Position numbers and translations under genes: made by a program. Source: Kocuria subflava (GTDB lineage: Bacteria > Actinomycetota > Actinomycetes > Actinomycetales > Micrococcaceae). From it: DNA of 64,000 nt. The stretch spans positions 1-64,000 of the forward strand of contig NZ_JAAVUN010000017.1 in the NCBI RefSeq assembly GCF_012163155.1, written 5' to 3'. Shown here piece by piece: positions 20,397 to 29,638 of this stretch; the stretch's first letter is position 1; every line of letters starts with the position of its first letter. The notes beneath the pieces are model-generated. The model did no database searches. It saw only the letters and a program-made list of their open reading frames with translations, and had not been told where the DNA came from.

Positions 20397-22034
20397 TCAC
20401 ACGGTCGGTGTCTCCACACTCTTGGCGATCGGCAGATGAATGAGCGTGGGGCCATCGGCCTCCAACGCCGCCAGCACGCGATCGGCCACGTCATCCGTGG
20501 TGGCTGACGTCCCCCGAGCCCCCAAGGCCTCCGCCAACGCCACCCAGTTCGGCTGCTGCAGATCCACTGCCAGGGGCTCGATGGAGCGGTCCTCCATGTT
20601 GGCCCGGATCTCCCCGTAGCCGCCGTTGTCCACGCACACGATCGGCAACGTGATCCCCAGCTCCACCGCGGTCATGAGCTCCTAGATGGAGAACATCAAG
20701 GCGCCGTCGCCCACCAGGCACACCACCGGGCGATCGGGTGCAGCCAGTTTGGCCCCGATCGAGGCCGGCAGCCCGTAGCCCAACGTGGCGTAGGTGCCCA
20801 TGTAGAGCAGCGAATTCGGCTGCTGCGCCCGGAAGAACGTGGTGGAGCCCATGTACGTGACTTGGGAGGAGTCCCCGCCAATGATGGTGTCTGCCGGGAC
20901 GGCATTCATGATCGCCTCGTTGAGCTCGGCCAGCTCTGGCGCCCACTGGCGCCCCTCCTGATCCAGGCGCGCGAACACCTCCGTCAGATCCTGCGCCGCC
21001 CGCTCCCCCAGATCACCCAGGGCCTCGATCAGTTGCGGTACGACGGCGGCCGAGTTGCCCGGCAGCTCGATCTCCGGGTCCAGGTTGCACAACATCTGAT
21101 CGCGCATGATGTCCACGCGGATGATGGGCCCGTCCGAGGTGATGTCTCCACCCCACAGTTCAGCAGCCCCCACCTTGGAGCCGATCACCAGCAGGGCATC
21201 GGCAGATCGCAGGAACTCATGTGCGGTGCTCAACCGCAGGTCAGCACCCAGGGACAGCCGGTGCCGCTCCGGGATGGCGCCCTTGCCGTTGGTGGTGGTG
21301 ATCACCGGGGCTTCAAGCTTTTCGGCCAGTTGCAGCAGGTCCGTGCCGGCCGCCAGAGATCCCCCACCGGCCAGAATCACGGGGCGTTCAGCTTGGCGCA
21401 GGGCCCGGGCCGCCCGTTCGACGTCGTCCACCGGAGCCGGCTGCGGGGTTCCCAGTGGCCGCGGGGCAACCTGATGCTCCGTGTAGTCCAGCTCCGCTTC
21501 CAGGATGTCCAGGGGGATTTCAATGTGGACGGGCCGCGGGCGGGAGTGGGTGAAGTCCCGCATGGCGTCGTGGATCATGGTGATTGCCTCGCAGCCGTGG
21601 GTGACCCGGCGGCTCCTGCCCACGATCGAGTTGACCGTACCGGAGGGGTCCTTGGTTTCGTGGAGGTCCCCGATGTCCCGGAAGTCCTGTCCCAGCGGAC
21701 GCCCCGGGGAGAGCAGGATCATGGGTCGGGACTCCGCGTAGGCGGTGGCAGCCCCGGAGAGAGAATTGAGCAACCCGGGGCCCGACGTCGTGATGACCAC
21801 GCCGGGAAGCCCGGACACCAGGCTCCACCCGTCCGCACCGCAAGCCGCGCCTTGTTCATGCCGGGGTGTGACGGCACGGATTCCGAGTTCACGCATGGGC
21901 CGGTAGAACTCCAGCGAATGCGTTCCGGGGATGCCGAACACGGTGTCGATCCCGTAGCCCTTGAGGGTTTCCAGGACGGCGCGGCCGGTGGTGCGTCGGG
22001 GGGGGGCACAGTGTGCTCCTAGTGGTGATCTCAC
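20397..22034 (-). pseudogene. thiamine-diphosphate decarboxylase, AruI-like, disrupted
   Basis: A ThDP enzyme of the acetolactate synthase/5-guanidino-2-oxopentanoate decarboxylase family, broken in two ways. The 450-residue upstream frame ends at TAG 20682-20684 inside the ThDP-binding motif (GDGALMFSI, stop, ELMTAVELG). The same frame then continues for 95 codons through VDNGGYGEIRANMEDR to 20397, so CAG has become TAG. At the 5' end the only start with a good ribosome site (AGGAG, 6 nt, GTG 22009) is one base out of frame because of a nine-C run at 21998-22006. The in-frame GTG 22034 lies in a half-copy of the palindromic repeat and has no ribosome site. By context the enzyme would turn 2-oxo-5-guanidinovalerate into 4-guanidinobutyraldehyde. 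Confidence 0.75.
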
Positions 22035-22045
22035 GGCGAAAGTAG

Positions 22046-23440
22046 TCAGTCCTCAGGACCGGCGATGAACAGCAGGCGTTTGTTGACGAACTCGTTCATG
22101 CCCAGCGGACCCAATTCGCGTCCGTACCCGGAGCGCTTGACACCACCGAACGGCATCTCCGCGGTCTCCGCCGACGCCGCATTGACCGCGCTCATGCCCA
22201 CGTCCAGCAGTTGGGCAATGGCCTCGGCCCGCTTGGGATCCGTGGAGTGCACGGATCCGCCCAGACCAAAGGCGGTGTCGTTGGCCAGGGCCAATGCTTC
22301 CTGGTCCGATTCCACCTTGTAGACCACAATCACCGGGCCGAACAGCTCTTCCTTGTAGGCCTCCGTGCCGGGCTTGACGTCGGTGAGTACGGCCGGGCTG
22401 AAGTAGGCCTCCGGGCCCTCGGAGAGTTCACCTCCTACGTGCAGGGTGGCGCCTTCCTCCACGGCCTTCTTGACCTGCTCATCCAGAGTTTCCGCAGCCG
22501 CTCGGGAGGACATGGGGCCATAGGTGTTGGGCTTTTCCGACGCCGGATCGGCCGGTTCCAGCTGTTTGGTCAGGCGCACCATCTCGGCCACAAAGTCGTC
22601 GTAGATCTCTGAGGAGACAATGATCCTCTTGTTGGAGTTGCAGGCCTGTCCGGTGTTTTCGATCCGGGTTTCAAAGGCCAACTTGGCGGTCTCCGCCAGG
22701 TCCTTGGTGTCCAGGACGATGAACGGATCGGACCCACCCAACTCCAACACGGCCTTCTTGAGGTTGCTGCCGGCGATTGCGGCCACCTTGGCACCTGCAC
22801 GCTCGGAACCCGTCAAGGACACACCCTGGACCCGGGGGTCGCCAATGATCTGCTCGATCTGGTCATGGCTGGCAAAGATGTTCTGGTACACGCCCTCCGG
22901 CAGCCCGGCATCCCGCATGAGTTCCTGGATGGCCAAGGCCGCTTGCGGGCATGACTCCGCGTGCTTGAGCAGCAAAACGTTGCCCAACATCAGGTTGGGG
23001 GCGGCAAAACGGGCCACCTGGTAGAACGGGTAGTTCCAGGGCATGATCCCCAGCAGCACCCCGATGGGCAGTGACTGGATGACTGCCTTGCCTTCAACCG
23101 TGGATTTGATGGGCTGATCCGCAGCCAGCGTGGGGCCTTGTTTGGCGTAGTAGTCAAAGATGTCGGCACAGAACTCGGCCTCCCCGCGGGATTCACCCAA
23201 TGGCTTGCCCATCTCCTGGGTGGCAATGGCCGCAAGGTCGTCCGCTCGGTTCTTGAACAGCTCCGCAATGTTGGTCACGATTCGCGCCCGCTCCTCAATG
23301 GGAGTGGCACGCCACTCGGCATACCCAGCTTCAGCGCGCACCAGAACGTCCTCGATCTGGTCATCCGTCAGACCGTCGTACTCGGCCACGGTCTGACCGG
23401 TGGCCGGATTCACGGTTTTGTAATGCAACGCGTTGCTCAT
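22046..23440 (-). CDS. NAD(P) aldehyde dehydrogenase
   Basis: Aldehyde dehydrogenase of the succinate-semialdehyde type, 464 residues. The cofactor region is [15 protein letters not shown] near residue 130, the general base Glu is in LELGGSDPF near 230, and the catalytic Cys is in [11 protein letters not shown] near 263. ATG 23440 is preferred, with AGGAG 6 nt upstream; an ATG two codons earlier abuts the ribosome site. The neighbours suggest 4-guanidinobutyraldehyde or succinate semialdehyde as substrate: both lie on the arginine-transaminase route, and GABA would be produced by the ureohydrolase. Substrate choice is inference. This gene looks intact, unlike its neighbours. Confidence 0.9.
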   Translation of the reverse strand: MSNALHYKTVNPATGQTVAEYDGLTDDQIEDVLVRAEAGYAEWRATPIEERARIVTNIAELFKNRADDLAAIATQEMGKPLGESRGEAEFCADIFDYYAKQGPTLAADQPIKSTVEGKAVIQSLPIGVLLGIMPWNYPFYQVARFAAPNLMLGNVLLLKHAESCPQAALAIQELMRDAGLPEGVYQNIFASHDQIEQIIGDPRVQGVSLTGSERAGAKVAAIAGSNLKKAVLELGGSDPFIVLDTKDLAETAKLAFETRIENTGQACNSNKRIIVSSEIYDDFVAEMVRLTKQLEPADPASEKPNTYGPMSSRAAAETLDEQVKKAVEEGATLHVGGELSEGPEAYFSPAVLTDVKPGTEAYKEELFGPVIVVYKVESDQEALALANDTAFGLGGSVHSTDPKRAEAIAQLLDVGMSAVNAASAETAEMPFGGVKRSGYGRELGPLGMNEFVNKRLLFIAGPED

Positions 23441-23567
23441 GTCCATCTCCTGATGTGCTACTGATCACGTACTGCTGGCCATGCTTCTACAGCCGGCTCG
23501 GCCTCGCCAGAGGTGTTCGCTGCCAGGTGCAGACTCTATGACGGCGCACAGATACGGTCCCCGCATG

Positions 23568-24733
23568 TCACGCGTGCTCGCCCACGGAATCCTCCGACTG
23601 CCCGGCAAGGCGCCGGTCCCAGGCGCCCAGAACAGCAGGATCGGTGGGGCGGGTGGAGAGTGAGACCACCACGTACACCACGGCCGAAACCCCCAACCCG
23701 ATGTAGATGGGGGCATTTGCCATCACGCCGAAGGCCAGCATGCCAACCACCACTGCCACTGAACCGGCGGCCATGGAGGCGGCTGCCCCCAGAGAGTTGC
23801 CTCTACGCCACAACAGACCACCCAGGATGGCCACCAGCAGGCCGCCCACCAGTAGGTCATAGGCGATTGTCAGAGCCGTGACCACATCGGGGACCAGGAC
23901 GGAAAACACGGTCACCACCACACCGAAAGTCAGCAGGTACAGGCGGTCACCGCGCACGGAGGGCCGCGAGTTCTGCTGACCGGTCACCAGTGTTTTGAAC
24001 AGCGCGACGACGTCGATCCGGGCCACCGTGGCGGAGGCGATCAGAGCCCCGGAGGCCGTCGACATCATGGCTGCCACACCTGCCGCCAGCACCACACCAC
24101 CCAGCCCTGCCGGAACGTGCTGTTGGGCCATGATGGCGAAGGCGTCGTCGGAGTTTTCCAGGGTGGGGAGGACGGCAGCAGCGGCCATGCCGATGACCGC
24201 ACCAGCCACACCGTAAAGACCCACGTGAACGGCAGCCGATGTGCCGCCCCAGCGGGCCACCCCTGCCGATCGCGCGGTGAACACCCGCTGCCAGATGTCC
24301 TGCCCGATCAACATGCCAAAGCCGTAGATCACGAACATGGTGATGATCGATTGGAAGCCCATGGCATCCGGGGCAAAGAACGTGGCGTCCAACCGGTCAC
24401 TCATGCCGGACCAACCGCCCACAGCCACCAGGGAGACCGTGTAGATCTTCAGCCTGGTGATCCGACCAGCAAACACCAGACTCAGCACCAACAGGCCTGT
24501 GGCAATAGCCATCACCAGCCACATTCCGGAGATGCCGTAGGTGTATCCCAGCCCGATTCCACCCACAGTGGAGGCGCCACCCAGAACGACGGCGGACATG
24601 GTGCCGGTGTAGAACGGGGGCCCAGCCGGTGGCCAGCCACCCTGTAATCCTCCGTACTGGATGCCCGGCGGGCCGCCCACAGGCCGACCACCACCATGGC
24701 CACCAAGTAGACGACGATGATCGCAATGTCCAT
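23568..24733 (-). pseudogene. sodium:solute symporter, frameshifted and deleted
   Basis: Solute:sodium symporter family. The true N-terminus MDIAIIVVYLVAMVVVGLWA starts at ATG 24733 with AGGA upstream, and runs through STEDYRVAGHRLGP. It then leaves frame at a five-C run (24616-24620), where six would restore continuity into FYTGTMSAVVLGGASTVGG. Further on, GRITRLKIYTVS joins directly to LVAVGGWSGMSDRLDATFF; family members carry roughly 90 more residues between these blocks, so about three helices are missing. What remains reads in one frame to the C-terminus GEHA. The substrate is unknown, perhaps a guanidino or amino compound. Confidence 0.75.
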
Positions 24734-24857
24734 GGCGGGATTCCTGTCTGTTGCGACTGGCCAGCGGCTATGTTTCTTCCAGAGAAACAAAAGTTGCGTA
24801 TCAGTATAGGCATCATGTGATCCACGGCATAGTGTTGGATCACAGCTGCGACAACTC

Positions 24858-25442
24858 GTGCCCCCGGAGGTTCCACTGAAAGCTCTTCCCGTTCACAGCG
24901 GATCCGGGGACGCACGGATCGGGGCGCGGCTACGCAACCTCCGGCGTCGTAATCACATGACCGTTGAACAACTGGCAGCAGCAGCGGAACTGTCCAAGGG
25001 TTTTGTCTCCCGGGTGGAGCGTGACCTGACGTCCCCCTCCGTGGATGCCTTGGTCCGACTGTGCAGGGCGCTGCGGGTTGAGGTGGGGGAAGTTTTTGCC
25101 GCTGAGGCAGCAGTGGATGTGGTGCGACTGGCTGAAGCCCCGGAGGTCGATCTGGGTGGTCACGGGATTCGCGAACTGCTGGTCACCCCGTCCGTCAACA
25201 AGGCCCTGCAGATCATTCGGGCCACAGTGGAACCCGGCGGGCACAGCGAGGACGAGCCCTACAGCATGGATTGCCGCCATGAGGCCCTGCACGTGATCAG
25301 TGGGCAGTTCGTGTTGAGCACTCCCGACCAGCGCCTTGAACTCCAGGGCGGAGACACCGTCAGTTTCCCCGGCTCCGAACCCCACGGATGGGAAAACCCA
25401 GGCTCGCAGCCCGCCACGGTCCTGTGGATCATGGCCACCTGA
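24858..25442 (+). CDS. XRE-family regulator with cupin domain
   Basis: A 194-residue regulator. The helix-turn-helix lies near residues 20-75 (GARLRNLRRRNHMTVEQLAA, then SKGFVSRVERDLTSPSVDALVRLCRALRV). A cupin sensor domain follows (GGHSEDEPYSMDCRHEALHVISGQF, then LQGGDTVSFPGSEPHGWENPG). It is transcribed divergently from the symporter pseudogene and just ahead of the ureohydrolase, so it is the likely local regulator of the guanidino cluster. The GTG 24858 start is uncertain; GGAGG lies within the first codons, so translation may begin slightly later. Confidence 0.85.
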   Translation: MPPEVPLKALPVHSGSGDARIGARLRNLRRRNHMTVEQLAAAAELSKGFVSRVERDLTSPSVDALVRLCRALRVEVGEVFAAEAAVDVVRLAEAPEVDLGGHGIRELLVTPSVNKALQIIRATVEPGGHSEDEPYSMDCRHEALHVISGQFVLSTPDQRLELQGGDTVSFPGSEPHGWENPGSQPATVLWIMAT

Positions 25443-25492
25443 CCCACCTCACCTGTTGACCACCATCACCACCATCCACCCAGGAGAGAACC

Positions 25493-26536
25493 ATCGACCC
25501 CGAACGTGTCACCCACACCGGCCCCGACGGGCGCCACCTTCTTGGCCCCGTCAACGCCGCCAAAACCCCGCGCTGGGCAGGCGTGGGGACGTTTGCGCGG
25601 TTGCCCAGGACGGATCAGGTGGAGCACACGGACATCGCGGTTCTGGGCATCCCCTTCGATGCCGGGGTCTCCTACCGCTCGGGCGCCAGTTTCGGTCCCA
25701 ACCACGTCCGGGAATCCTCCAGGTTGCTGCGGCCCTTCAACCCGGCCCAGTCCGCCTCACCGTTTGCCGCGTGCCAGGTGGCTGATGCCGGTGACTTGAT
25801 CGGCAACCCTTTCGACATCGCAGAAGCCATCGAATCCATTGCTGCCGGAGCCGCGGAGCTGATGGACGGCGGCACCAAGATGGTCAGCGTCGGCGGAGAC
25901 CACACCATTGCCCTGCCCCTGTTGCGTGCCCACCACGCCCTCCACGGACCCGTGGCGCTGCTGCATTTTGACGCGCACCTGGACACCTGGGACACGTACT
26001 TTGGCGCGGAGTACACCCACGGGACACCGTTCCGGCGCGCCCATGAGGAAGGCCTGATCGATCCCGAATCGATCATGCACGTGGGTACCCGTGGCCCGCT
26101 CTACGGCACACAGGACCTGGACGACGACGCCCGGTTCGGCTTCGGCATCGTCTCCTCCGCAGATGTGATGCGCCGGGGCGTGGACGCCGTGGTCAGCCTC
26201 CTGCGGGACAAGGTAGGGAACCGGCCCTTGTACGTCTCTTTGGACATCGACGTCCTGGATCCCGCACACGCCCCCGGGACCGGGACCCCGGAGGCCGGTG
26301 GCATGACCAGCCGTGAGGTCCTGGAGATCCTGCGTGGACTGCGCGGCTTGAACATTGTGGGCTGCGACGTCGTGGAGGTCTCCCCCGCCTACGATCATGC
26401 GGAACTGACAGGCATTGCCGCCGCCCATGTGGTCTACGAACTCATCACCGTGATGGCATTGGGGCCGCAGGCCGAGCCGGGTGGCCCTGCCTACGGCATC
26501 TCCCGCAACCTCTACGGCTCAGCCGCTGAAGACTGA
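25493..26536 (+). CDS. guanidinobutyrase/agmatinase-family ureohydrolase
   Basis: Manganese ureohydrolase that would split a guanidino acid, most likely 4-guanidinobutyrate, into urea and GABA. All metal ligand blocks are present: [19 protein letters not shown], and [19 protein letters not shown]. Family homology continues upstream of GTG 25583 through [17 protein letters not shown] to 25493. There a perfect ribosome site (AGGAG 25482-25486, 6-nt spacer) points to ATC, not ATG. No other start exists between the in-frame stop at 25457 and GTG 25583. Either ATC is used weakly, or a truncated protein is made from GTG 25583, or the start has been lost. The urea product links this gene to the urease operon. 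Confidence 0.85.
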   Translation: MDPERVTHTGPDGRHLLGPVNAAKTPRWAGVGTFARLPRTDQVEHTDIAVLGIPFDAGVSYRSGASFGPNHVRESSRLLRPFNPAQSASPFAACQVADAGDLIGNPFDIAEAIESIAAGAAELMDGGTKMVSVGGDHTIALPLLRAHHALHGPVALLHFDAHLDTWDTYFGAEYTHGTPFRRAHEEGLIDPESIMHVGTRGPLYGTQDLDDDARFGFGIVSSADVMRRGVDAVVSLLRDKVGNRPLYVSLDIDVLDPAHAPGTGTPEAGGMTSREVLEILRGLRGLNIVGCDVVEVSPAYDHAELTGIAAAHVVYELITVMALGPQAEPGGPAYGISRNLYGSAAED

Positions 26537-26576
26537 GATTCCGATGACCGCGTTGCCCCAGCCAGCGGGATCCGGC

Positions 26577-27755
26577 TCAGTCTGCTGAACCTGCCTCAAC
26601 ACGCTGGGTCCACCACGAGTGGAATTCCCCGATGTGGTGCTCACTGGGCACCAGTGCGCCACCTGACCGGTAGGCACGGGAACTCATGGAGGGCTGGGTC
26701 TGTTCACAGGCCTCAAAGTCCTGCAGATTGACGCGGTGGAAGAGCTCAACGGACTTGGAGACGTCCAGCTCTCCGGCATCCACACGTTCCACGACCTCCG
26801 GGAGGAACAACCAGTCGCACACCACGATGGTCCGGGACTCGGAGACCGGGAACATCCGGTGGATGATGACCTGGTCCGGCGCGGTGTTGATGAACACCTG
26901 CGGCTTGACCGTGATTGCGTAGTACTTGCGCTCCTGGTCGGGTGCAATGGAGGGGAACTCAGTCACGCCGTCGGAACCGTCCACGGTGAACCCGCGGATC
27001 TGCTCGCCAAAGGAAGCGCCGTGCACCTCACCGTTGGCACGTTGCGAGGCCAGGCCGTCCGCGAACTCCGGGATGACCTCGGTCAGCTCCGGGTGAATGG
27101 TGGCGCAGTGGTAGCACTCCATGAAGTTCTCAATGATGAGCTTCCAGTTCGCTGCGACGTCGTAGGTCTTGGACTCACCGCACCGCAGGTTCTCGATCCC
27201 GTAGTTGTCGATCGATTCCACGGCACCGAAGCTGGTGCGCACCTCTCCAAGGACGGTTTCCTCAAACGACGGCGGCTGCTCACCCTGGTCCGCATCGGAC
27301 AGGCACACCCACACGTAACCCAGCCATTCCCTCACGGCCACGGACTTCAGCCCGTACTGCTCGCGGTCCACATCAGGCATGGAGGTGAGGTTGGGCGCGG
27401 CCACGAGCTCGCCTTCCAACGCGTAGGTCCATGCGTGGTAGCCGCATTGAAGGGTCTTGTTCTTGCCGTCACCGCTGGTGCAGACCCTCATGCCACGGTG
27501 CCTGCACACGTTGTGATACGCCTTGATCCCGGCCTTTCGAGTGCGAACCACAATGATTTCCTCGCGCCCCACGGTCACGGTCTTCCACTGGCCAGGGCTG
27601 GGAATGGAGTCCGCGCGCAACACGCAGTTCCACATCTTCTCGAAGATCTCCTGCTGTTCGCGTTCAAACACCTCCGCTGAGGTGTAGGCCTCCCCCGTCA
27701 GGGTGGGGTGCAGGGATGATCCGGGAACGGGTGCGTCCAGGTGGTCAATGATCAC
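26577..27755 (-). CDS. Rieske oxygenase alpha subunit, betaine-demethylase type
   Basis: Terminal oxygenase of 392 residues. The Rieske [2Fe-2S] ligands are CRHRG (near residue 84) and CGYHAW (near 104). The mononuclear iron site is NWKLIIENFMECYHCATIHPEL near residue 204. The catalytic part resembles the quaternary-amine demethylases (GbcA, stachydrine demethylase, carnitine oxygenase) rather than aromatic dioxygenases. It is encoded with its own ferredoxin and reductase, and the dimethylglycine oxidase gene lies beyond the IclR regulator. Glycine betaine to dimethylglycine is therefore the most economical reaction; stachydrine is the main alternative. Confidence 0.88.
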   Translation of the reverse strand: MIIDHLDAPVPGSSLHPTLTGEAYTSAEVFEREQQEIFEKMWNCVLRADSIPSPGQWKTVTVGREEIIVVRTRKAGIKAYHNVCRHRGMRVCTSGDGKNKTLQCGYHAWTYALEGELVAAPNLTSMPDVDREQYGLKSVAVREWLGYVWVCLSDADQGEQPPSFEETVLGEVRTSFGAVESIDNYGIENLRCGESKTYDVAANWKLIIENFMECYHCATIHPELTEVIPEFADGLASQRANGEVHGASFGEQIRGFTVDGSDGVTEFPSIAPDQERKYYAITVKPQVFINTAPDQVIIHRMFPVSESRTIVVCDWLFLPEVVERVDAGELDVSKSVELFHRVNLQDFEACEQTQPSMSSRAYRSGGALVPSEHHIGEFHSWWTQRVEAGSAD

Positions 27756-27829
27756 GATGTTTCCCTTCAGCGTTCAGCACCGGCTGGTGACCGGTCAATT
27801 GATCAGGCTGTTGTGGTTTCTCCGTTCGC

Positions 27830-29155
27830 TCAGACTGCAGTCATGCGGGACTTGCCGCCGCGAATTCGCCATTGCTTGCGCCACTTGGTGACGTCCCGCA
27901 AGCGGTTGATCCCCAGGATTCCCACCTCTTGTCCGTCACGCAGGTAGCGCACCAGAAGGTTGTGCTCCTCAGGCGTTCCGTCCAGCACTTCCACCTGGTT
28001 GGCCAGGTGGATTCGTCCAGCGCCCTGGATACGGAGGTCGAACTGGTCGGACCAGAAGTAGGGCTCCTGCAGCGCAACTTCATCGGCTCCGGTCAGCGCC
28101 GCTGCCACCACCGCAGCCTCTTCCACGGCTTCCTGCCAGTGACCCACCGGGCGCAGACCGCTGGAGTGAGAAGCCCATTGGGCACAGTCGCCGGCCGCAT
28201 AGACCCCGGGGATCACGGTGGCACCGGAGTCGTCACAGCGCACCGCGCGGGTGTCCGGGGTGAAGGTCAACTCGGAATTCGCCAGCCATTCGGTGCGCGG
28301 CTTGGCCCCGATGGCACAGATCACGATGTCGCCCTTGAGAACGGTGTCGTCCGTCAGCAACACTTCATGACCGTCCGTGGCGGTTCGCAGGCACCTGGCA
28401 CGCGACGGCGGGGCAATCTGCACCCCACGCTTTTCCAAAGCGGACCGAATGGCCTGTCCCACGGCATGTCCCAGACGCTTTGCACCTGGATACTGCTCAC
28501 CCGCTGCCACGGTCACGGAGGCAGCTCCACGCTGAATACAGGTGGCTGCCGCTTCCAAGGCCAGGAATCCGCCGCCGACCACCACGATCTCAGCCCCGCT
28601 GAGGGTGGCATCACGCAAGGCCAGCGCGTGCCCCATGTCCCGCAGGACGTAGGGCTCCACGTGGGGTTGGGAGGAGTCGGGGGCAGCCGGCAGGGTCAGC
28701 GCAGAAGCTCCGGTGGTGATCACGACGGCGTCACCGGCGTGGAACTGGCCATCTGCGGTGTAGATCCCCAGCGGTGCAGGGAGTTCCTCAACGTCGCCGT
28801 CTTCTTCGGCCGGTACTGCCGACCCAGACAGTCCAACAACTCCCACGCCGCTGATCCAGGTGGCCTCCACCGGGTCCTCGGGGTCATCGAGGTGGAGATC
28901 CTCCTCGGTGACTGCACCCGTGAGGTAGGCCTTGCTCAAAGCGGGGCGATCGTAGGCCGGGCGGTTCTCGTCACCGAAGATGGTGATGGGACCGGTGTGA
29001 CCGTGACTGCGTACGCCGCGAGCCACGTGATACCCGGCAAGACCCGCACCCACAATCAGCAAGTGACCGTCCGGCGCCAGCACCGGACCGTCTGAACCCA
29101 CGGCCTCGTGCTGCAACAGGCTGTCATCGAGCACATCAGCACCGTGCGTGGTCAT
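27830..29155 (-). CDS. ferredoxin--NAD(P) reductase, FAD-dependent
   Basis: Electron-transfer flavoprotein of 441 residues for the Rieske system. The FAD Rossmann motif is LLIVGAGLAGYHVARGVR near residue 29, an NAD motif EIVVVGGGFLALEAAAT lies mid-protein, and VYAAGDCAQWAS is the conserved C-terminal FAD contact. This is the rubredoxin/ferredoxin reductase layout. The start is ATG 29155, overlapping the ferredoxin stop by 4 nt (ATGA); the longer open frame lies inside the ferredoxin gene. The oxygenase gene follows after 74 nt. Confidence 0.9.
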   Translation of the reverse strand: MTTHGADVLDDSLLQHEAVGSDGPVLAPDGHLLIVGAGLAGYHVARGVRSHGHTGPITIFGDENRPAYDRPALSKAYLTGAVTEEDLHLDDPEDPVEATWISGVGVVGLSGSAVPAEEDGDVEELPAPLGIYTADGQFHAGDAVVITTGASALTLPAAPDSSQPHVEPYVLRDMGHALALRDATLSGAEIVVVGGGFLALEAAATCIQRGAASVTVAAGEQYPGAKRLGHAVGQAIRSALEKRGVQIAPPSRARCLRTATDGHEVLLTDDTVLKGDIVICAIGAKPRTEWLANSELTFTPDTRAVRCDDSGATVIPGVYAAGDCAQWASHSSGLRPVGHWQEAVEEAAVVAAALTGADEVALQEPYFWSDQFDLRIQGAGRIHLANQVEVLDGTPEEHNLLVRYLRDGQEVGILGINRLRDVTKWRKQWRIRGGKSRMTAV

Positions 29156-29496
29156 GCGGTGACCCCCGGAGGCAGGTTGGGTGCGTCCTGAGAGAGCTCC
29201 ACCAGAACGTCGTCGCCGTCGATTTCCACACTGTGGACCCGCACCCGGCGCTTGGCGGGTGGCTGATCCACCTCCCCGGTTTCCAGGGAGAACGTGCTTT
29301 CGTGCAGAGGGCATTCCACCCGGCAGTCCTCCACCCAGCCGGCCGCCAGAGAAGCGTCTTGGTGCGTGCAGGTGTCGTCCAGCGCGTGGACAGTTCCTTC
29401 CTCGGTCAAGAACACGGCAATGGGCGGCTGCACCGAGTCGATGCGCAGCCCTTCACCGGGAGTCAAGTCTTGGAGGGAGCAAGCTCTGAAGCTCAC
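29152..29496 (-). CDS. Rieske-type [2Fe-2S] ferredoxin
   Basis: Small 114-residue electron carrier. The cluster ligands are CTHQDASL (near residue 43) and CPLHESTF (near 63), the two-Cys two-His pattern of BphF/NirD-type ferredoxins. It is the first gene of the ferredoxin-reductase-oxygenase operon and is divergent from the IclR gene. The shared 142-bp gap contains the palindrome at 29524-29540, so the operon is probably under IclR control. Confidence 0.92.
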   Translation of the reverse strand: MSFRACSLQDLTPGEGLRIDSVQPPIAVFLTEEGTVHALDDTCTHQDASLAAGWVEDCRVECPLHESTFSLETGEVDQPPAKRRVRVHSVEIDGDDVLVELSQDAPNLPPGVTA

Positions 29497-29523
29497 GTCA
29501 GATCACCAACCATTCGTACCTTC

Positions 29524-29540
29524 GTTGCAAGATATGCAAC
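29524..29540. promoter_or_regulatory. IclR-type operator (site 1)
   Basis: Perfect inverted repeat GTTGCA, 5 nt, TGCAAC in the gap between the ferredoxin operon and the IclR gene. A near-identical site is found at 30524, on the other side of the IclR gene. The spacing and sequence match known IclR-family operators. Confidence 0.7.
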
Positions 29541-29638
29541 AGTGGTCACATTCCACAACACGTGGTTGGGGAAAGTATGAAGGCATCCGTGGCACAGTCG
29601 TCAAGAGGCACAACACAAGTGATGGGAAATTTACGGGC

